Assembly (NCBI GenBank): GCA_045589455.1
Contig: JAZNPC010000060.1
Coordinates: forward strand, 1-64,000
Source: RGIG990 sp045589455
GTDB lineage: Bacteria > Verrucomicrobiota > Kiritimatiellia > RFP12 > UBA3636
Direction of reading: 5' to 3'
Length of the DNA stretch: 64,000 nucleotides
In this document: positions 51,525 to 60,692 of the stretch, in pieces
How the letters are laid out: the number at the start of each line of letters is the position of its first letter
Numbering within the stretch: the first letter of the stretch is position 1
Notes under the pieces: generated by a model
What the model was told of the DNA's origin: nothing
The model's database searches: none
What the model saw: the letters and a program-made list of their open reading frames with translations, nothing else
Translations under genes and position numbers: made by a program

Positions 51525-52832
51525 ATGAATATAAGAGTTGTAAATTGGTCCCCAGCAAGACGCTCCAGAACTATGGAGGTCTTTTTACAGCGCCCTGCAT
51601 TTGATCTAAATGCAGAGCGAATAGCAGCAGAGCTATTATTCGATATCAAGCAACGTGGTGAGCCAGCACTTTTGGCCGCAATCGCAAAGTATGAGGGTGT
51701 AGCACTTAAGGCTAGTGAGCTACGCGTTTCTCAGAAGGAGATTGATGAGGCAGAGCATTTGGTTGATGCAAATGTGCGTAAGCAAATTGATGCAGCACAT
51801 GCACGTGTTTTAGAGTTTTCAAAGCGCTCAATGCGCTCTGATTGGGAAATGGAAACACCTAATGGCGGAAAGCTTGGTGAGTTCTTTACTCCACTTTCTC
51901 GCGTTGGTATTTATGTGCCAGGTGGTGCCGCTCCATTGGCATCAACAGTAATTATGACAGCAACACTTGCTCAAGCAGCAGGCGTAAAGGAAATCGTTGC
52001 TTGCACACCAGGTGGTAAGAATAGAAAGCTAAGCCCAGAAATGCTATATGCAATGAAGGCATGTGGTGTAACTGAGGTTTATCGAATTGGTGGTATTCAG
52101 GCAATTGGTTTGATGGCTTATGGTATCCGCCATTGCGAGCCTGTTCGTAAGATTGTTGGCCCAGGTGGAACCTTTGTTACAGCTGCAAAGCGTCAGGTTT
52201 ATGGTACTGTTGCTCTTGACCTAGTTGCAGGTCCAAGTGAGATTGCAATTCTTGCTGATGACTCTGCAAATCCAGATCATGTTGCTGCAGACTTGCTTTC
52301 ACAGGCAGAGCATGGCTCTGGCTTTGAAAAGGCAATGCTTATTACAGATAGCCCAAATCTAGCAAATGAAGTTTCTCGTGCAATTTCTCGCCAGACAGCT
52401 CAGCTATCCCGTAAGGAAATGATCAAGAAGGTAATCGCAAAGAATGGAATCCTTCTTGCAACTGCTCCTTCTATTGAGGATGGTTTAGGATTAATTAATC
52501 GCTTTGCTCCAGAGCACTTTGAATTGGTTGTGCGTGAGCCAGAAAAATATCTCTCACGTGTAACAACAGCAGGTGCTGTTTTTGTTGGACCATGGACACC
52601 AGAGCCAGTAGGCGATTTTGCTGCAGGCCCAAGCCACGTGCTACCAACAGGTGGTGCTGGCAAGATGTTCTCTGGCCTAACTGTAGAGGATTTTCGTCGT
52701 AGGACGAGTCTTGTTAACTATACGGAACAAGATTTACGTGATGCTATGCCAATCATTGATATGTTTGGTACCATCGAAGGACTTGACGGCCATAAAAATT
52801 CTGCCGCAATCCGTTTTAAGAACCCTAAATAA
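51525..52832 (+). CDS. hisD: Histidinol dehydrogenase
   Basis: A 435-residue NAD-dependent enzyme that makes histidine from histidinol in two oxidations. The motifs are RVGIYVPGGAAPLAST near residue 125, GPGGTFVTAAKRQVYG near residue 217, the signature DLVAGPSEIAILAD near residue 240, then AEHG and RFAPEHFEL with the catalytic histidines. No other his genes are adjacent. The next gene starts 8 bases after the stop. Confidence 0.95.
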   Translation: MNIRVVNWSPARRSRTMEVFLQRPAFDLNAERIAAELLFDIKQRGEPALLAAIAKYEGVALKASELRVSQKEIDEAEHLVDANVRKQIDAAHARVLEFSKRSMRSDWEMETPNGGKLGEFFTPLSRVGIYVPGGAAPLASTVIMTATLAQAAGVKEIVACTPGGKNRKLSPEMLYAMKACGVTEVYRIGGIQAIGLMAYGIRHCEPVRKIVGPGGTFVTAAKRQVYGTVALDLVAGPSEIAILADDSANPDHVAADLLSQAEHGSGFEKAMLITDSPNLANEVSRAISRQTAQLSRKEMIKKVIAKNGILLATAPSIEDGLGLINRFAPEHFELVVREPEKYLSRVTTAGAVFVGPWTPEPVGDFAAGPSHVLPTGGAGKMFSGLTVEDFRRRTSLVNYTEQDLRDAMPIIDMFGTIEGLDGHKNSAAIRFKNPK

Positions 52833-52840
52833 GGATAAAA

Positions 52841-54268
52841 TTGAATACAATATCTATCATAGCCGCTGCCTCTGAAGGGGCAGCTACTGTCGGTCAAGTA
52901 GCGGAGCCTCCTCCGCAAGGTGTGGGAGTAGAAATCGCAATATTATTACTACTTTTGGCAATATTGTTTAATGCATTTTTTGCTGCATCAGAAATTGCAG
53001 TGATTTCATTAAATGATGCCAAGGTAAAAAGAGATGCAGAAAATGGCACTCGTATTGACAAAATTCTATGCAGATTTGTTACTGAGCCAGTGAAGTTTCT
53101 TGCAACAATTCAGGTGGGAATTACCCTCGCAGGCTTCCTCGCCTCTGCTTTTGCTGCAGTAACATTGGCAGAGCCATTGGCATCAGTTATTACGCCTCAT
53201 TTCAAAGGTCATGCAGCTCTAATTTCAAATTGCTGCACAATCTTTGTTACAATTGTTTTGGCCTTTGTAACTCTTATCTTTGGTGAGCTTGTTCCAAAGC
53301 GCATAGCAATGCAGCATAGCGAAAAGCTTTCAAGATTTGCTGCTGTACCATTAAGGGCAATTTCTATTTTTGCTCGTCCTTTCGTAAATCTATTGAATTG
53401 GACAACAAATGGTGTTCTACGCATGATTGGTATTGATCCAAAGGCAACAAAGGAAGAGGCTTCCGAAGAAGAAATTCGTATGCTCGTTGATATCGGTGGT
53501 GAAAAGGGTACCATTGAGCAGGACGAAATGGAAATGATAGAAAACGTATTTGAATTTAATAATACAGTTGCTTCGGAAATTATGGTTCATCGCCGTGATA
53601 TCGTAGCAATACCTGTAACTGCTACAGAGGAAGAATGTAGAGAGACTATCCGTAGTAGCAATTTCTCCCGCATCCCTGTTTATGAGGAAAATATTGATAA
53701 TATCAAGGGTATTTTAAATTCTCGTGATTTTCTTCTTAAAGCACTAGACAATGAACATATCAACTTTATGGATATTTTGCGTAAGCCATTGTTTGTGCCA
53801 GAAACAATTCGTGCAGATGTTCTTTTCTCTCAAATGCAGAAAAGTAAGCAACCAATTGCAATCGTACTTGATGAATATGGTGGAACATCTGGCTTAATTT
53901 CTCTAGAGGATTTGCTTGAAGAAATCGTGGGTGAAATCTATGATGAATACGATCAGCCAGAGGAAGAAAAGCGCGAGATTGAAAAGCTAAACGATGACGA
54001 ATATCGTGTTCCTGGTGAAATGCCACTTAAAGATGTAATTGAACAGCTTCAGCTTCCAACGCCAGAGGATGAGGATTTCAATACATTCGCAGGCATCGTG
54101 TTTGATAGATTAAAGACGGTTCCAACAGTTGGTACTATTGTACCTCTTCCAAAGCTTCACATTGAAGCAAAGGTAGAGAAGATGGATGGTAATCGAATCG
54201 AAAGTCTTATCGTAGTTAAGAAGGAACCAGAACCTGTTGTAGAAGAAAGCACTTCAGAGGAAGAGTAA
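52841..54268 (+). CDS. CNNM/CorC-family membrane protein with CBS domains
   Basis: A 475-residue protein with a TTG start preceded by AAGGA. The DUF21 membrane domain (four hydrophobic segments, residues about 30-185, with FFAASEIAVISL) is followed by a CBS pair (about 215-345; MVHRRDIVAIPV, SRIPVYEENIDNIKGIL) and the CorC/HlyC C-terminal domain (about 375-460; RVPGEMPLKDVIEQLQL). Relatives export magnesium or sodium ions and sense ATP-Mg through the CBS pair. The tail is acidic. It precedes a site-2 protease gene, which may be functionally unrelated. Confidence 0.88.
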   Translation: MNTISIIAAASEGAATVGQVAEPPPQGVGVEIAILLLLLAILFNAFFAASEIAVISLNDAKVKRDAENGTRIDKILCRFVTEPVKFLATIQVGITLAGFLASAFAAVTLAEPLASVITPHFKGHAALISNCCTIFVTIVLAFVTLIFGELVPKRIAMQHSEKLSRFAAVPLRAISIFARPFVNLLNWTTNGVLRMIGIDPKATKEEASEEEIRMLVDIGGEKGTIEQDEMEMIENVFEFNNTVASEIMVHRRDIVAIPVTATEEECRETIRSSNFSRIPVYEENIDNIKGILNSRDFLLKALDNEHINFMDILRKPLFVPETIRADVLFSQMQKSKQPIAIVLDEYGGTSGLISLEDLLEEIVGEIYDEYDQPEEEKREIEKLNDDEYRVPGEMPLKDVIEQLQLPTPEDEDFNTFAGIVFDRLKTVPTVGTIVPLPKLHIEAKVEKMDGNRIESLIVVKKEPEPVVEESTSEEE

Positions 54269-54295
54269 TTCTTCAAAAGTAGGATATATTTGTTA

Positions 54296-54961
54296 ATGGA
54301 TTATACCACATATATTTTAAAAGCTGTACCAATTATAATATTGATTGGTTCAATAATTCTCCATGAGATAGCTCATGGATTAGCAGCGCTTTGGTGTGGT
54401 GATCCAACAGCAAAAGAAGCAGGAAGGCTTTCATTGAACCCAATTAAACATATTGATATATTGGGTTCAATAATTCTTCCAGCATTTTTGGTTATCTCTG
54501 GTGCTGGATTTTGGATTGGTTGGGCAAAGCCAGTTCCTGTTAATTTGTTTCGTTGCCGTAATCCACGCACAGGAATGTGGGTTACGGCACTAGCTGGTCC
54601 ATTAACAAATATTATCATCGGCATAATTTTCTTTGGAATATATTTGGTTTGCATTGTTTTTTTAGAAAATATGTCGCCCAAGGTTTTTGATATTATAAAA
54701 GAAGTGCTAGTTACAGGCTTATTGATGAATTTTGGGTTAGCGTTTTTTAACCTATGCCCAATTCCTCCTCTTGATGGTTCAAAGATTATTGCAGCAAATC
54801 TTCCTAATAATGTAATGGCTCGTTATCTTTCCTTAGAGAAGTTTGGGTTTATAATTATTATCGTTTTAGCAAACACAGAATTCTTTAGCTGGTATATTGG
54901 TGGGCTAATGAATGGTGTTTTAAATATAGCAAATTCAGTTGTTAAACTGATTTTTGGATAA
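54296..54961 (+). CDS. Site-2 protease family membrane protein (M50)
   Basis: A 221-residue membrane protein. The zinc motif HEIAHG lies near residue 23 in the first membrane segment. The second conserved site NLCPIPPLDG, with its catalytic aspartate, is near residue 153. Four to five further hydrophobic segments complete the short rhomboid-like (FlhB/YwhC) S2P form, without a PDZ domain. The ATG at 54296 is preferred to a TTG two codons earlier. The substrate is unknown. The phosphomutase gene starts 10 bases downstream. Confidence 0.88.
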   Translation: MDYTTYILKAVPIIILIGSIILHEIAHGLAALWCGDPTAKEAGRLSLNPIKHIDILGSIILPAFLVISGAGFWIGWAKPVPVNLFRCRNPRTGMWVTALAGPLTNIIIGIIFFGIYLVCIVFLENMSPKVFDIIKEVLVTGLLMNFGLAFFNLCPIPPLDGSKIIAANLPNNVMARYLSLEKFGFIIIIVLANTEFFSWYIGGLMNGVLNIANSVVKLIFG

Positions 54962-54971
54962 GGAGTAAGCT

Positions 54972-56327
54972 ATGGGTGCATTTAAATCATATGATATTCG
55001 TGGAATTTGGGAGAAGGATTTTGATGCAACGACTGTATACCGAATTGGTCGCTGCTTACCAACGCTTCTTTCTGCAGATAGGGTATTGATTGGTCGCGAT
55101 GCTCGCTCTAGTTCTCCTGTAATTTTTGAGGCACTCACACGAGGAATAACAGAGGCTGGTGCCGATGTTGATTCAATGGGTCTAACCACAACACCGATGA
55201 CCTATTATTTCACTGGCAAAAAGGGCTATGCTTGTGCTGTAATGATTACAGCCTCTCATAATCCTAAAGAATATAATGGGCTAAAGATTTCTCGTAAAGG
55301 TGCATTGCCTGTTGGTTCAGATTCAGGATTAAAGACTCTTGAGGCGATGATTGCTGAAGAGCTTCCTCCTGCAGCTGATGTGCCAGGGAAAATTAATGAG
55401 GTAAACTTCCATGACGAGTATATTGAGTTTTATCGTCAGCAGCTTCCTTCAATTGATGGCTTGAAGGTTGCTGTAGATTGCTCAAATGGAATGGGAGCTT
55501 TGTTTGTGCGTCCTCTATTCGGTGATGCAGTAGATTGCATCTATGAGGAAATTGATGGAACCTTCCCAAATCATGCGCCAAATCCTTTGGAGCCAGAGGC
55601 AACACTTGCTCTCCGAGAGAAGGTAAAAACAGGTGGCTATGATATTGGTGTAATTTTTGATGGCGATGCAGATCGCGTAATGTTTGTTGATGAGCGTGGT
55701 GAGTTTGTTCGCCCAGATATTATCACGGGAATTCTTGCTGAATACTATTTGGAAAAAGAGCCAGGAAAGCCAGTTCTATGTGATATTCGTACCTCTCGCG
55801 GTGTTACAGAATATGTAGAGAAGCTTGGTGGAGAACCACATCTTTGGAAGGTGGGCCATGCATTTGCCAAGGTTAAGCTACGTGAGCTTGGTGCGATCGT
55901 TGGTGGTGAGCTAGCTGGCCACTATTATTTTAGAGATTTCTTCTGCTGTGATTCTGCATTCCTATGCGCGATGCTTGTTCTTGGTGTTGTTGCAAAGGTA
56001 AAGCGTGAGGGTAGGAGCTTCTCTGATTTGCTAAAGGCAATTGACCCTTATGCAAATACTGGAGAATGCAATTATACAATTGAAGAGAAGGATGCAGCTA
56101 TTGATGCAGTAATTGCTGCAGCAAAACAAGAGTTTGGTGAGCCAGCAGTATTCCTTGATTTTGATGGTGTACGCTGCGAATGGCCTACCTGGTGGTTTAA
56201 TATCCGTAAGTCAAATACAGAGCCATACCTACGACTCGTTGCAGAAGCACAGAGCGATGTAGAGCTTGCCGAAAGAAAAGCATTTATTGAAAAGGTTCTT
56301 GAGGTCTTTATTAGAAAGGGCAACTAA
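54972..56327 (+). CDS. Phosphomannomutase/phosphoglucomutase
   Basis: A 451-residue alpha-D-phosphohexomutase (AlgC/ManB type). The phosphoserine loop TASHNPKEYNGLK lies near residue 93, the Mg-binding DGDADR near residue 230, the sugar loop GGELAGHYYFRD near residue 313, and the phosphate-binding RKSNTEPYLR near residue 415. It would make mannose-1-P or glucose-1-P for nucleotide sugars, for example upstream of the UDP-glucose used by ugd. GGAGTAAG precedes the ATG. Confidence 0.92.
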   Translation: MGAFKSYDIRGIWEKDFDATTVYRIGRCLPTLLSADRVLIGRDARSSSPVIFEALTRGITEAGADVDSMGLTTTPMTYYFTGKKGYACAVMITASHNPKEYNGLKISRKGALPVGSDSGLKTLEAMIAEELPPAADVPGKINEVNFHDEYIEFYRQQLPSIDGLKVAVDCSNGMGALFVRPLFGDAVDCIYEEIDGTFPNHAPNPLEPEATLALREKVKTGGYDIGVIFDGDADRVMFVDERGEFVRPDIITGILAEYYLEKEPGKPVLCDIRTSRGVTEYVEKLGGEPHLWKVGHAFAKVKLRELGAIVGGELAGHYYFRDFFCCDSAFLCAMLVLGVVAKVKREGRSFSDLLKAIDPYANTGECNYTIEEKDAAIDAVIAAAKQEFGEPAVFLDFDGVRCEWPTWWFNIRKSNTEPYLRLVAEAQSDVELAERKAFIEKVLEVFIRKGN

Positions 56328-56329
56328 TT

Positions 56330-56824
56330 ATGCCACAATCACAAATTAAAATTAGAACAGCGTCTCTAGATGATGCACGTAATATTTTCCAGCTTATCCA
56401 GAATAATATCGATCAGTTGGTTCCACGTTCAACAAGTGATATTGTGCAAAACATAGATCGCTTTCTTGTTGCGGAGCTACCTAATGGGGAGTTGGGTGGT
56501 GTTATTTGTTATGCGTTCTATCCAGAAATTGGTGAGCCAACAAAGTCTTGCGTTGAAATAAAGTCTGTTTGTGTTCGCAAGGATCTTCGTAAGCTTGGCC
56601 TTGGTAGACAGCTTGTTCTAGCACAAATTGAGCGCTTGAAAAAATATAATCCAGCACAGATAGTAGTATTAACCTTTGCCCCAGAATTTTTTGAAAAGCT
56701 TGGCTTTAAAAAGGTTCCAAAGGAAACGCTTATGCATAAGCTTTACATTGGTTGTATAAATTGTACTAAACACGAGTCGCCATTTACATGTCCTGAAATA
56801 GCAATGGCGATAACAAAAATTTAA
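56330..56824 (+). CDS. GNAT acetyltransferase, probably a short N-acetylglutamate synthase
   Basis: A 164-residue GNAT protein. The acetyl-CoA loop RKDLRKLGLGRQLV lies near residue 84, and FFEKLGFKKVPKETLMHKLY near residue 122. The C-terminus has CINCTKHESPFTCPEIAM. The GF-x-K-x(6)-L-x-x-K ending together with a C-x-x-C...C segment is typical of ArgA-type synthases lacking the kinase-like domain. These begin arginine synthesis by acetylating glutamate. argH in the window fits this. The function is inferred. Confidence 0.75.
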   Translation: MPQSQIKIRTASLDDARNIFQLIQNNIDQLVPRSTSDIVQNIDRFLVAELPNGELGGVICYAFYPEIGEPTKSCVEIKSVCVRKDLRKLGLGRQLVLAQIERLKKYNPAQIVVLTFAPEFFEKLGFKKVPKETLMHKLYIGCINCTKHESPFTCPEIAMAITKI

Positions 56825-56839
56825 AAATAGGAGAAAATT

Positions 56840-57298
56840 ATGAAAAAGAACAATATATTGTTAGCAATTTTTGTTGCTAGTGTTTCATGTGGCGCTGTTG
56901 GATGCTTGGCAATTAAAACAGAGCATGAGGTTAAACCAATTCATATAACAATGGATGTTAATCTAAAGGTCGATAAAGCAATCGAAGAGTCACTTTCAGA
57001 GAATGAGCGTAAGCCACCTAAGTATGGAAAAGAAACTCGTGAAATGTTTAATCAAAAGCTTATAGGTTTAACAAATCGTGGCTACTGGGAAAAACGTGCA
57101 GAGCTAACCGAAGAGCAGGAGCAGATTGTTTTGTTAGCAAATGCAGAGCTAACACAACGCTATGCTAATATTGCAGCAAGTGTAGGCTCACCCTTAGCAG
57201 AAGTAGAGAAGAAACACGCAGCTCGTTTTATTGAACGCATTCCTATAGGCAAGGGTGTCTGGTATCAGGATGCAGCAGGTGAATGGAAGACTCGCTAA
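56840..57298 (+). CDS. YnbE-YdbL fusion lipoprotein
   Basis: A 152-residue lipoprotein with lipobox AVGC (Cys22). Residues 23-50 (EHEVKPIHITMDVNLKVDKAIE) match the small YnbE lipoprotein. The rest resembles YdbL/DUF1318, ending FIERIPIGKGVWYQDAAGEW. In E. coli ydbH, ynbE and ydbL are adjacent separate genes. YdbH with YnbE forms an AsmA-like bridge between inner and outer membrane for phospholipid transfer, and YdbL modulates it. Here YnbE and YdbL are one polypeptide and YdbH is not in the window. GGAGAA precedes the ATG. Confidence 0.78.
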   Translation: MKKNNILLAIFVASVSCGAVGCLAIKTEHEVKPIHITMDVNLKVDKAIEESLSENERKPPKYGKETREMFNQKLIGLTNRGYWEKRAELTEEQEQIVLLANAELTQRYANIAASVGSPLAEVEKKHAARFIERIPIGKGVWYQDAAGEWKTR

Positions 57299-57372
57299 TA
57301 GCGTGTTGAAAAATAGATTGTTGTATTGCTAGTTGTTGATTGTTGTATCATTGTTTTGTTTTCACATTTCGC

Positions 57373-57401
57373 TTGCTCAATCGATATTTTAAGTGTATAA
57401 T
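57373..57401 (+). promoter_or_regulatory. Candidate promoter of pyrE
   Basis: TTGCTC at 57373-57378, a 17-base spacer and TATAAT at 57396-57401 lie about 50 bases before the start codon. No attenuator-like hairpin with a T-run is seen in the leader. Confidence 0.5.
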
Positions 57402-57452
57402 TAGTCACCACATAAATTACACATATTAACTTTAATATTAAAGGTTACAAAA

Positions 57453-58022
57453 ATGACACAAGAGGAAGTACTTTCCGTATTATCAGAAACCGGTGCATTA
57501 TTGCATGGTCACTTTGAGCTACGCTCAGGTTTACATAGCCCAGAATTTTTCCAGTGCGCAAATCTTCTTCGCTATCCACGCCAAGCAGAAAAGCTTTGCA
57601 GCGAGCTTTGCAAGCTTCTTCCAGCAGAGGTTGCTAAGCAGGCAGAAACAGTAATTTCACCAGCACTTGGTGGTATCTTAGTTGGCCACGAAGTTGCTCG
57701 TGCATTAGATAAGAAATGCATCTTCGCTGAAAAGCAAGATGGCAAGCTAGTGCTTCGTCGTTTCAATATCCTTAAGGGCGAGCCAGTAATCGTTGCTGAG
57801 GATGTTGTTACACGCGGTGGCAGGGTGCAGGAAACAATTGATATTGTTCACGAGCTTGGTGGTAAGGTAGTAGCAGTGCTAACACTTGTTGATCGCAGCA
57901 ATGGAACAGTTGATTTTGGTATACCTCACTATTCATTGTTAAAGATGTCACCTGTAACCTGGGAGCCAAGTGAGTGCCCACACTGTGCACGTGGTTCTAA
58001 GGCAGTACATCCTGGTAGCTAA
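57453..58022 (+). CDS. pyrE: Orotate phosphoribosyltransferase
   Basis: A 189-residue enzyme that joins orotate to PRPP to make OMP in pyrimidine synthesis. The PRPP-binding signature PVIVAEDVVTRGGRVQETI lies near residue 111, and FAEKQDGKLVLRR with the catalytic lysine loop near residue 90. The C-terminus has an extra CPHCARGSKAVHPGS tail, which might bind metal. It is monocistronic, between the lipoprotein and pckG. Confidence 0.92.
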   Translation: MTQEEVLSVLSETGALLHGHFELRSGLHSPEFFQCANLLRYPRQAEKLCSELCKLLPAEVAKQAETVISPALGGILVGHEVARALDKKCIFAEKQDGKLVLRRFNILKGEPVIVAEDVVTRGGRVQETIDIVHELGGKVVAVLTLVDRSNGTVDFGIPHYSLLKMSPVTWEPSECPHCARGSKAVHPGS

Positions 58023-58145
58023 TAAATAAAAGTTTTTGCTTTATTTTTACTACGTAAATAGATAAAATATACGCGCAAAAATTCATAACGCGTTGTAAGT
58101 GAAATTTTTTCGAAAAAATAAACTCAACATTAGGAGATAATAAAT

Positions 58146-60044
58146 ATGGCAACAGTAAAAGCCCCTACAAAGAATGCAAAGCTTCTTGCTTGGGTAAAAG
58201 AGTGGGAGACAATCTGTCAACCAAATAACGTTGTATGGTGCAACGGTTCAAAGAAAGAGTGGAAAGATCTTTGCGAGATGATGGTTGCAAATGGTCAGTA
58301 CATCAAGCTAAATCCAAAGCTACGTCCAGACTGCTATCTAGCACGCTCACATGAATCAGACGTTGCTCGCGTTGAGGGTCGCACATACATCTCTTCTGAA
58401 GAGCAGGTAGAGGCAGGTCCTACAAACAATTGGGAGGATCCAAAAGTTCTAAAGAAGACACTTCTAAAGCTTTACAAGGGCTGCATGAAGGGTCGCACAA
58501 TGTACGTTATCCCATTTGCTATGGGTCCTCTAGGTAACCCAATCACAAAGCTTGGTGTTGAGATTACAGACTCTCCATACGTTGTAACAAACATGCACAT
58601 CATGACACGCGTTGGTAAGGCTGTTCTTAAGGAGCTTGATAAGGGTGCAGAGTATGTTCCATGCGTACACTCAGTTGGCGCTCCTCTAAAGGCAAAGCAG
58701 AAGGATGTTGCATGGCCTTGCGCTCCAATGGACAAGAAGTACATTGTTCAGTTCCCTGAGACAGGAGAGATTTGGTCATTTGGTTCTGGCTACGGCGGAA
58801 ACGCACTACTAGGTAAGAAGTGCTTCGCTCTACGTATCGCATCTAACATCGCTCGCAAGGAAGGCTGGATGGCTGAGCACATGCTTATCCTAAAGCTTAC
58901 ATCACCTGAGAACAGCGTTCACTACATGACAGCTGCATTCCCATCAGCTTGCGGTAAGACAAACCTCGCTATGATGCTTCCTAAGCTAAAGGGCTGGAAG
59001 CTAGAGACAGTTGGTGACGATATCGCTTGGATTAAGCCAGGTGAGGATGGCCGCCTATACGCTATCAACCCAGAGAATGGTTTCTTCGGTGTTGCTCCAG
59101 GTACATCTAAGGATTCAAACCCTAACGCTCTATTGTCTTGCAAGAAGGGCACAATCTTCACAAACGTTGTTCTAACTGATGATGGCGACATTTGGTGGGA
59201 GGATATGGGTATCGACGCTCCAGAGCACGGTATTGACTGGAAGGGCAATGAGTGTTGGCGCGCAGCAGATCGTGCTGACAAGATGGTACCAAAGAAGGGT
59301 ATGACAGCTAAGGAAGCTAAGGAAATGGGCTATGTAGCAGCTCACAAGAACTCACGCTTCACAGCTCCTGCAATTAACTGCCCAGTACTTGACAAGGATG
59401 GCTTCGAGGGTCTATATGAAGGTAAGCCAGTTGGTGTACCAGTTGATGCAATGCTATTCGGTGGCCGTCGTCCTTCAACAATCCCTCTAATCAACGAGGC
59501 TAAGGATTGGACACACGGTGTATTCATGGGTGCTGCTGCTGGTTCTGAGATTACAGCTGCTGTTATCTCTGACAAGATTGGTCAGGTTCGCCGTGATCCA
59601 ATGGCTATGCTTCCATTCTGCGGCTACAACATGGGTGACTACTTCGCACACTGGTTGTCAATGGCAGATAGAGCAACAAAGCTTCCAAAGATCTTCTTTG
59701 TAAACTGGTTCCGTAAGGATGCTAATGGCAACTTCATGTGGCCAGGCTACGGCGACAACAGCCGTGTTCTAAAGTGGATCTGCGATCGTATCGAGGGCAA
59801 GGTAAAGGTTGTTAATACTCCAATTGGTAACCTACCAAAGGCTAAGGATATCGATCTATCTGATTCTGACATCAAGGCAAAGGTTGTTAAGGAGCTTCTA
59901 ACAGTTGATAAGGCTGGTTGGACAAAGGAGCTTAAGGGTCTTGCTGATGACTGGAAGGCAAAGGAAGACTTCAATGGTCGCCTACCAAAGGCTCTAAAGA
60001 GCAAGCTTGCTGAGATCAAGAAGGATCTTAAGAATATGAAGTAA
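58146..60044 (+). CDS. pckG: Phosphoenolpyruvate carboxykinase (GTP)
   Basis: A 632-residue GTP-type enzyme, clearly longer than and different from the ATP type. The P-loop with the reactive cysteine FPSACGKTNLAM lies near residue 265. HSVGAPL and the PGDDIAW-like VGDDIAWIK and GENFFGVAPGT-like segments are conserved. It interconverts oxaloacetate and PEP, either for gluconeogenesis or, in anaerobes, for CO2 fixation and succinate formation. Codon use is strongly biased (CTA, ACA, CGC, GCT), like the ribosomal genes, suggesting high expression. AGGAGAT precedes the ATG and a terminator follows. Confidence 0.95.
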   Translation: MATVKAPTKNAKLLAWVKEWETICQPNNVVWCNGSKKEWKDLCEMMVANGQYIKLNPKLRPDCYLARSHESDVARVEGRTYISSEEQVEAGPTNNWEDPKVLKKTLLKLYKGCMKGRTMYVIPFAMGPLGNPITKLGVEITDSPYVVTNMHIMTRVGKAVLKELDKGAEYVPCVHSVGAPLKAKQKDVAWPCAPMDKKYIVQFPETGEIWSFGSGYGGNALLGKKCFALRIASNIARKEGWMAEHMLILKLTSPENSVHYMTAAFPSACGKTNLAMMLPKLKGWKLETVGDDIAWIKPGEDGRLYAINPENGFFGVAPGTSKDSNPNALLSCKKGTIFTNVVLTDDGDIWWEDMGIDAPEHGIDWKGNECWRAADRADKMVPKKGMTAKEAKEMGYVAAHKNSRFTAPAINCPVLDKDGFEGLYEGKPVGVPVDAMLFGGRRPSTIPLINEAKDWTHGVFMGAAAGSEITAAVISDKIGQVRRDPMAMLPFCGYNMGDYFAHWLSMADRATKLPKIFFVNWFRKDANGNFMWPGYGDNSRVLKWICDRIEGKVKVVNTPIGNLPKAKDIDLSDSDIKAKVVKELLTVDKAGWTKELKGLADDWKAKEDFNGRLPKALKSKLAEIKKDLKNMK

Positions 60045-60069
60045 GCAAAAATTTTGCTTAATCAATTCT

Positions 60070-60105
60070 AAAAAAAATCCCGTGGGTTCGCCTGCGGGAT
60101 TTTTT
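60070..60105 (+). terminator. Intrinsic terminator of pckG
   Basis: AAAAAAATCCCGTGGG and CCTGCGGGATTTTTT form a long stem around TTCG, ending in a T-run 26 bases after the stop codon. Confidence 0.9.
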
Positions 60106-60117
60106 GCTTTAATGTGG

Positions 60118-60180
60118 TGCTAATGTGATGCACGTGGGGGCTAAAAGTGCGAAGAAGGGACGCAGAGGTCGCAGAGCCGT
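60118..60180 (+). repeat. Dispersed GGGACGCAGAGG-type repeat, forward copy
   Basis: GTGATGCACGTGGGGGCTAA is followed by AAGTGCGAAGAAGGGACGCA and GAGGTCGCAGAG. The family member at about 60390-60450 lies in the opposite orientation, so the two bracket about 200 bp that includes the hairpin at 60193. Confidence 0.65.
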
Positions 60181-60192
60181 GACGCCGAAAAA

Positions 60193-60268
60193 ACACTAGC
60201 GGAGTGAGGTTTGCCAAGGCTATTGCTTTATCTTTCGAAGCAATTTGGCAAATCTCATCCACTAGTGT
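60193..60268. repeat. Long hairpin element, copy 3
   Basis: ACACTAG at 60193-60199 faces CTAGTGT at 60262-60268. Inside, TGAGGTTTGCCAA (60205) pairs with TTGGCAAATCTCA (60245) with one mismatch, and ATTGCTT (60222) pairs with AAGCAAT (60238). The design is the same as at 15855 and 31150, with the same ACACTAGCG outer end as copy 1. Confidence 0.75.
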
Positions 60269-60389
60269 GCTCGCCTAGAAGACTATTAAGATGCGAAGGC
60301 GATGCATTATAATAAATGAAGAATGAAGAATGAAAAATGAAGAATTCAGGTAGAGTTGAGTGGTTTTTTTTCTCCATTCTCGCGTCTAA

Positions 60390-60450
60390 TCTCGTCCGCT
60401 GCGTCCTCCGCGTAGCAGCGTCCATTTTTTCGCACTTCTAGCCATCACGT
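60390..60450 (-). repeat. Dispersed GGGACGCAGAGG-type repeat, reverse copy
   Basis: CGCTGCGTCCTCCGCG, CGTCCATTTTTTCGCACTT and TAGCCATCACGTG give the reverse complement of the family. Just upstream (60313-60347) lies a simple repeat of AATGAAG units. Confidence 0.6.
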
Positions 60451-60547
60451 GTAACTCCGCACTCTTTATTCTTATCAATCCTATTGGGAATGGCTTGTGT
60501 AGTGATTTTTGGAGGCAGTTTTAATGCTTGAAGATGTATGTTTATTC

Positions 60548-60576
60548 TTGTTTAAATAAAAAATAAGTGCTAATAT
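60548..60576 (+). promoter_or_regulatory. Candidate promoter of the second SUMF1 gene
   Basis: TTGTTT at 60548-60553, a 17-base spacer and TAATAT at 60571-60576. If used, the transcript would have a leader of about 215 bases that includes the inverted repeat at 60693-60761. Confidence 0.3.
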
Positions 60577-60692
60577 TGAGTGCACGAATAAGAGGTAAAT
60601 ATTGCCTCTTCAGATGATTTTATTTGTCGTATGACGAAACCTAGGAAATTTCTAATACACGACATTTAGGGCAGAGATGCGCCATTCCTTGG

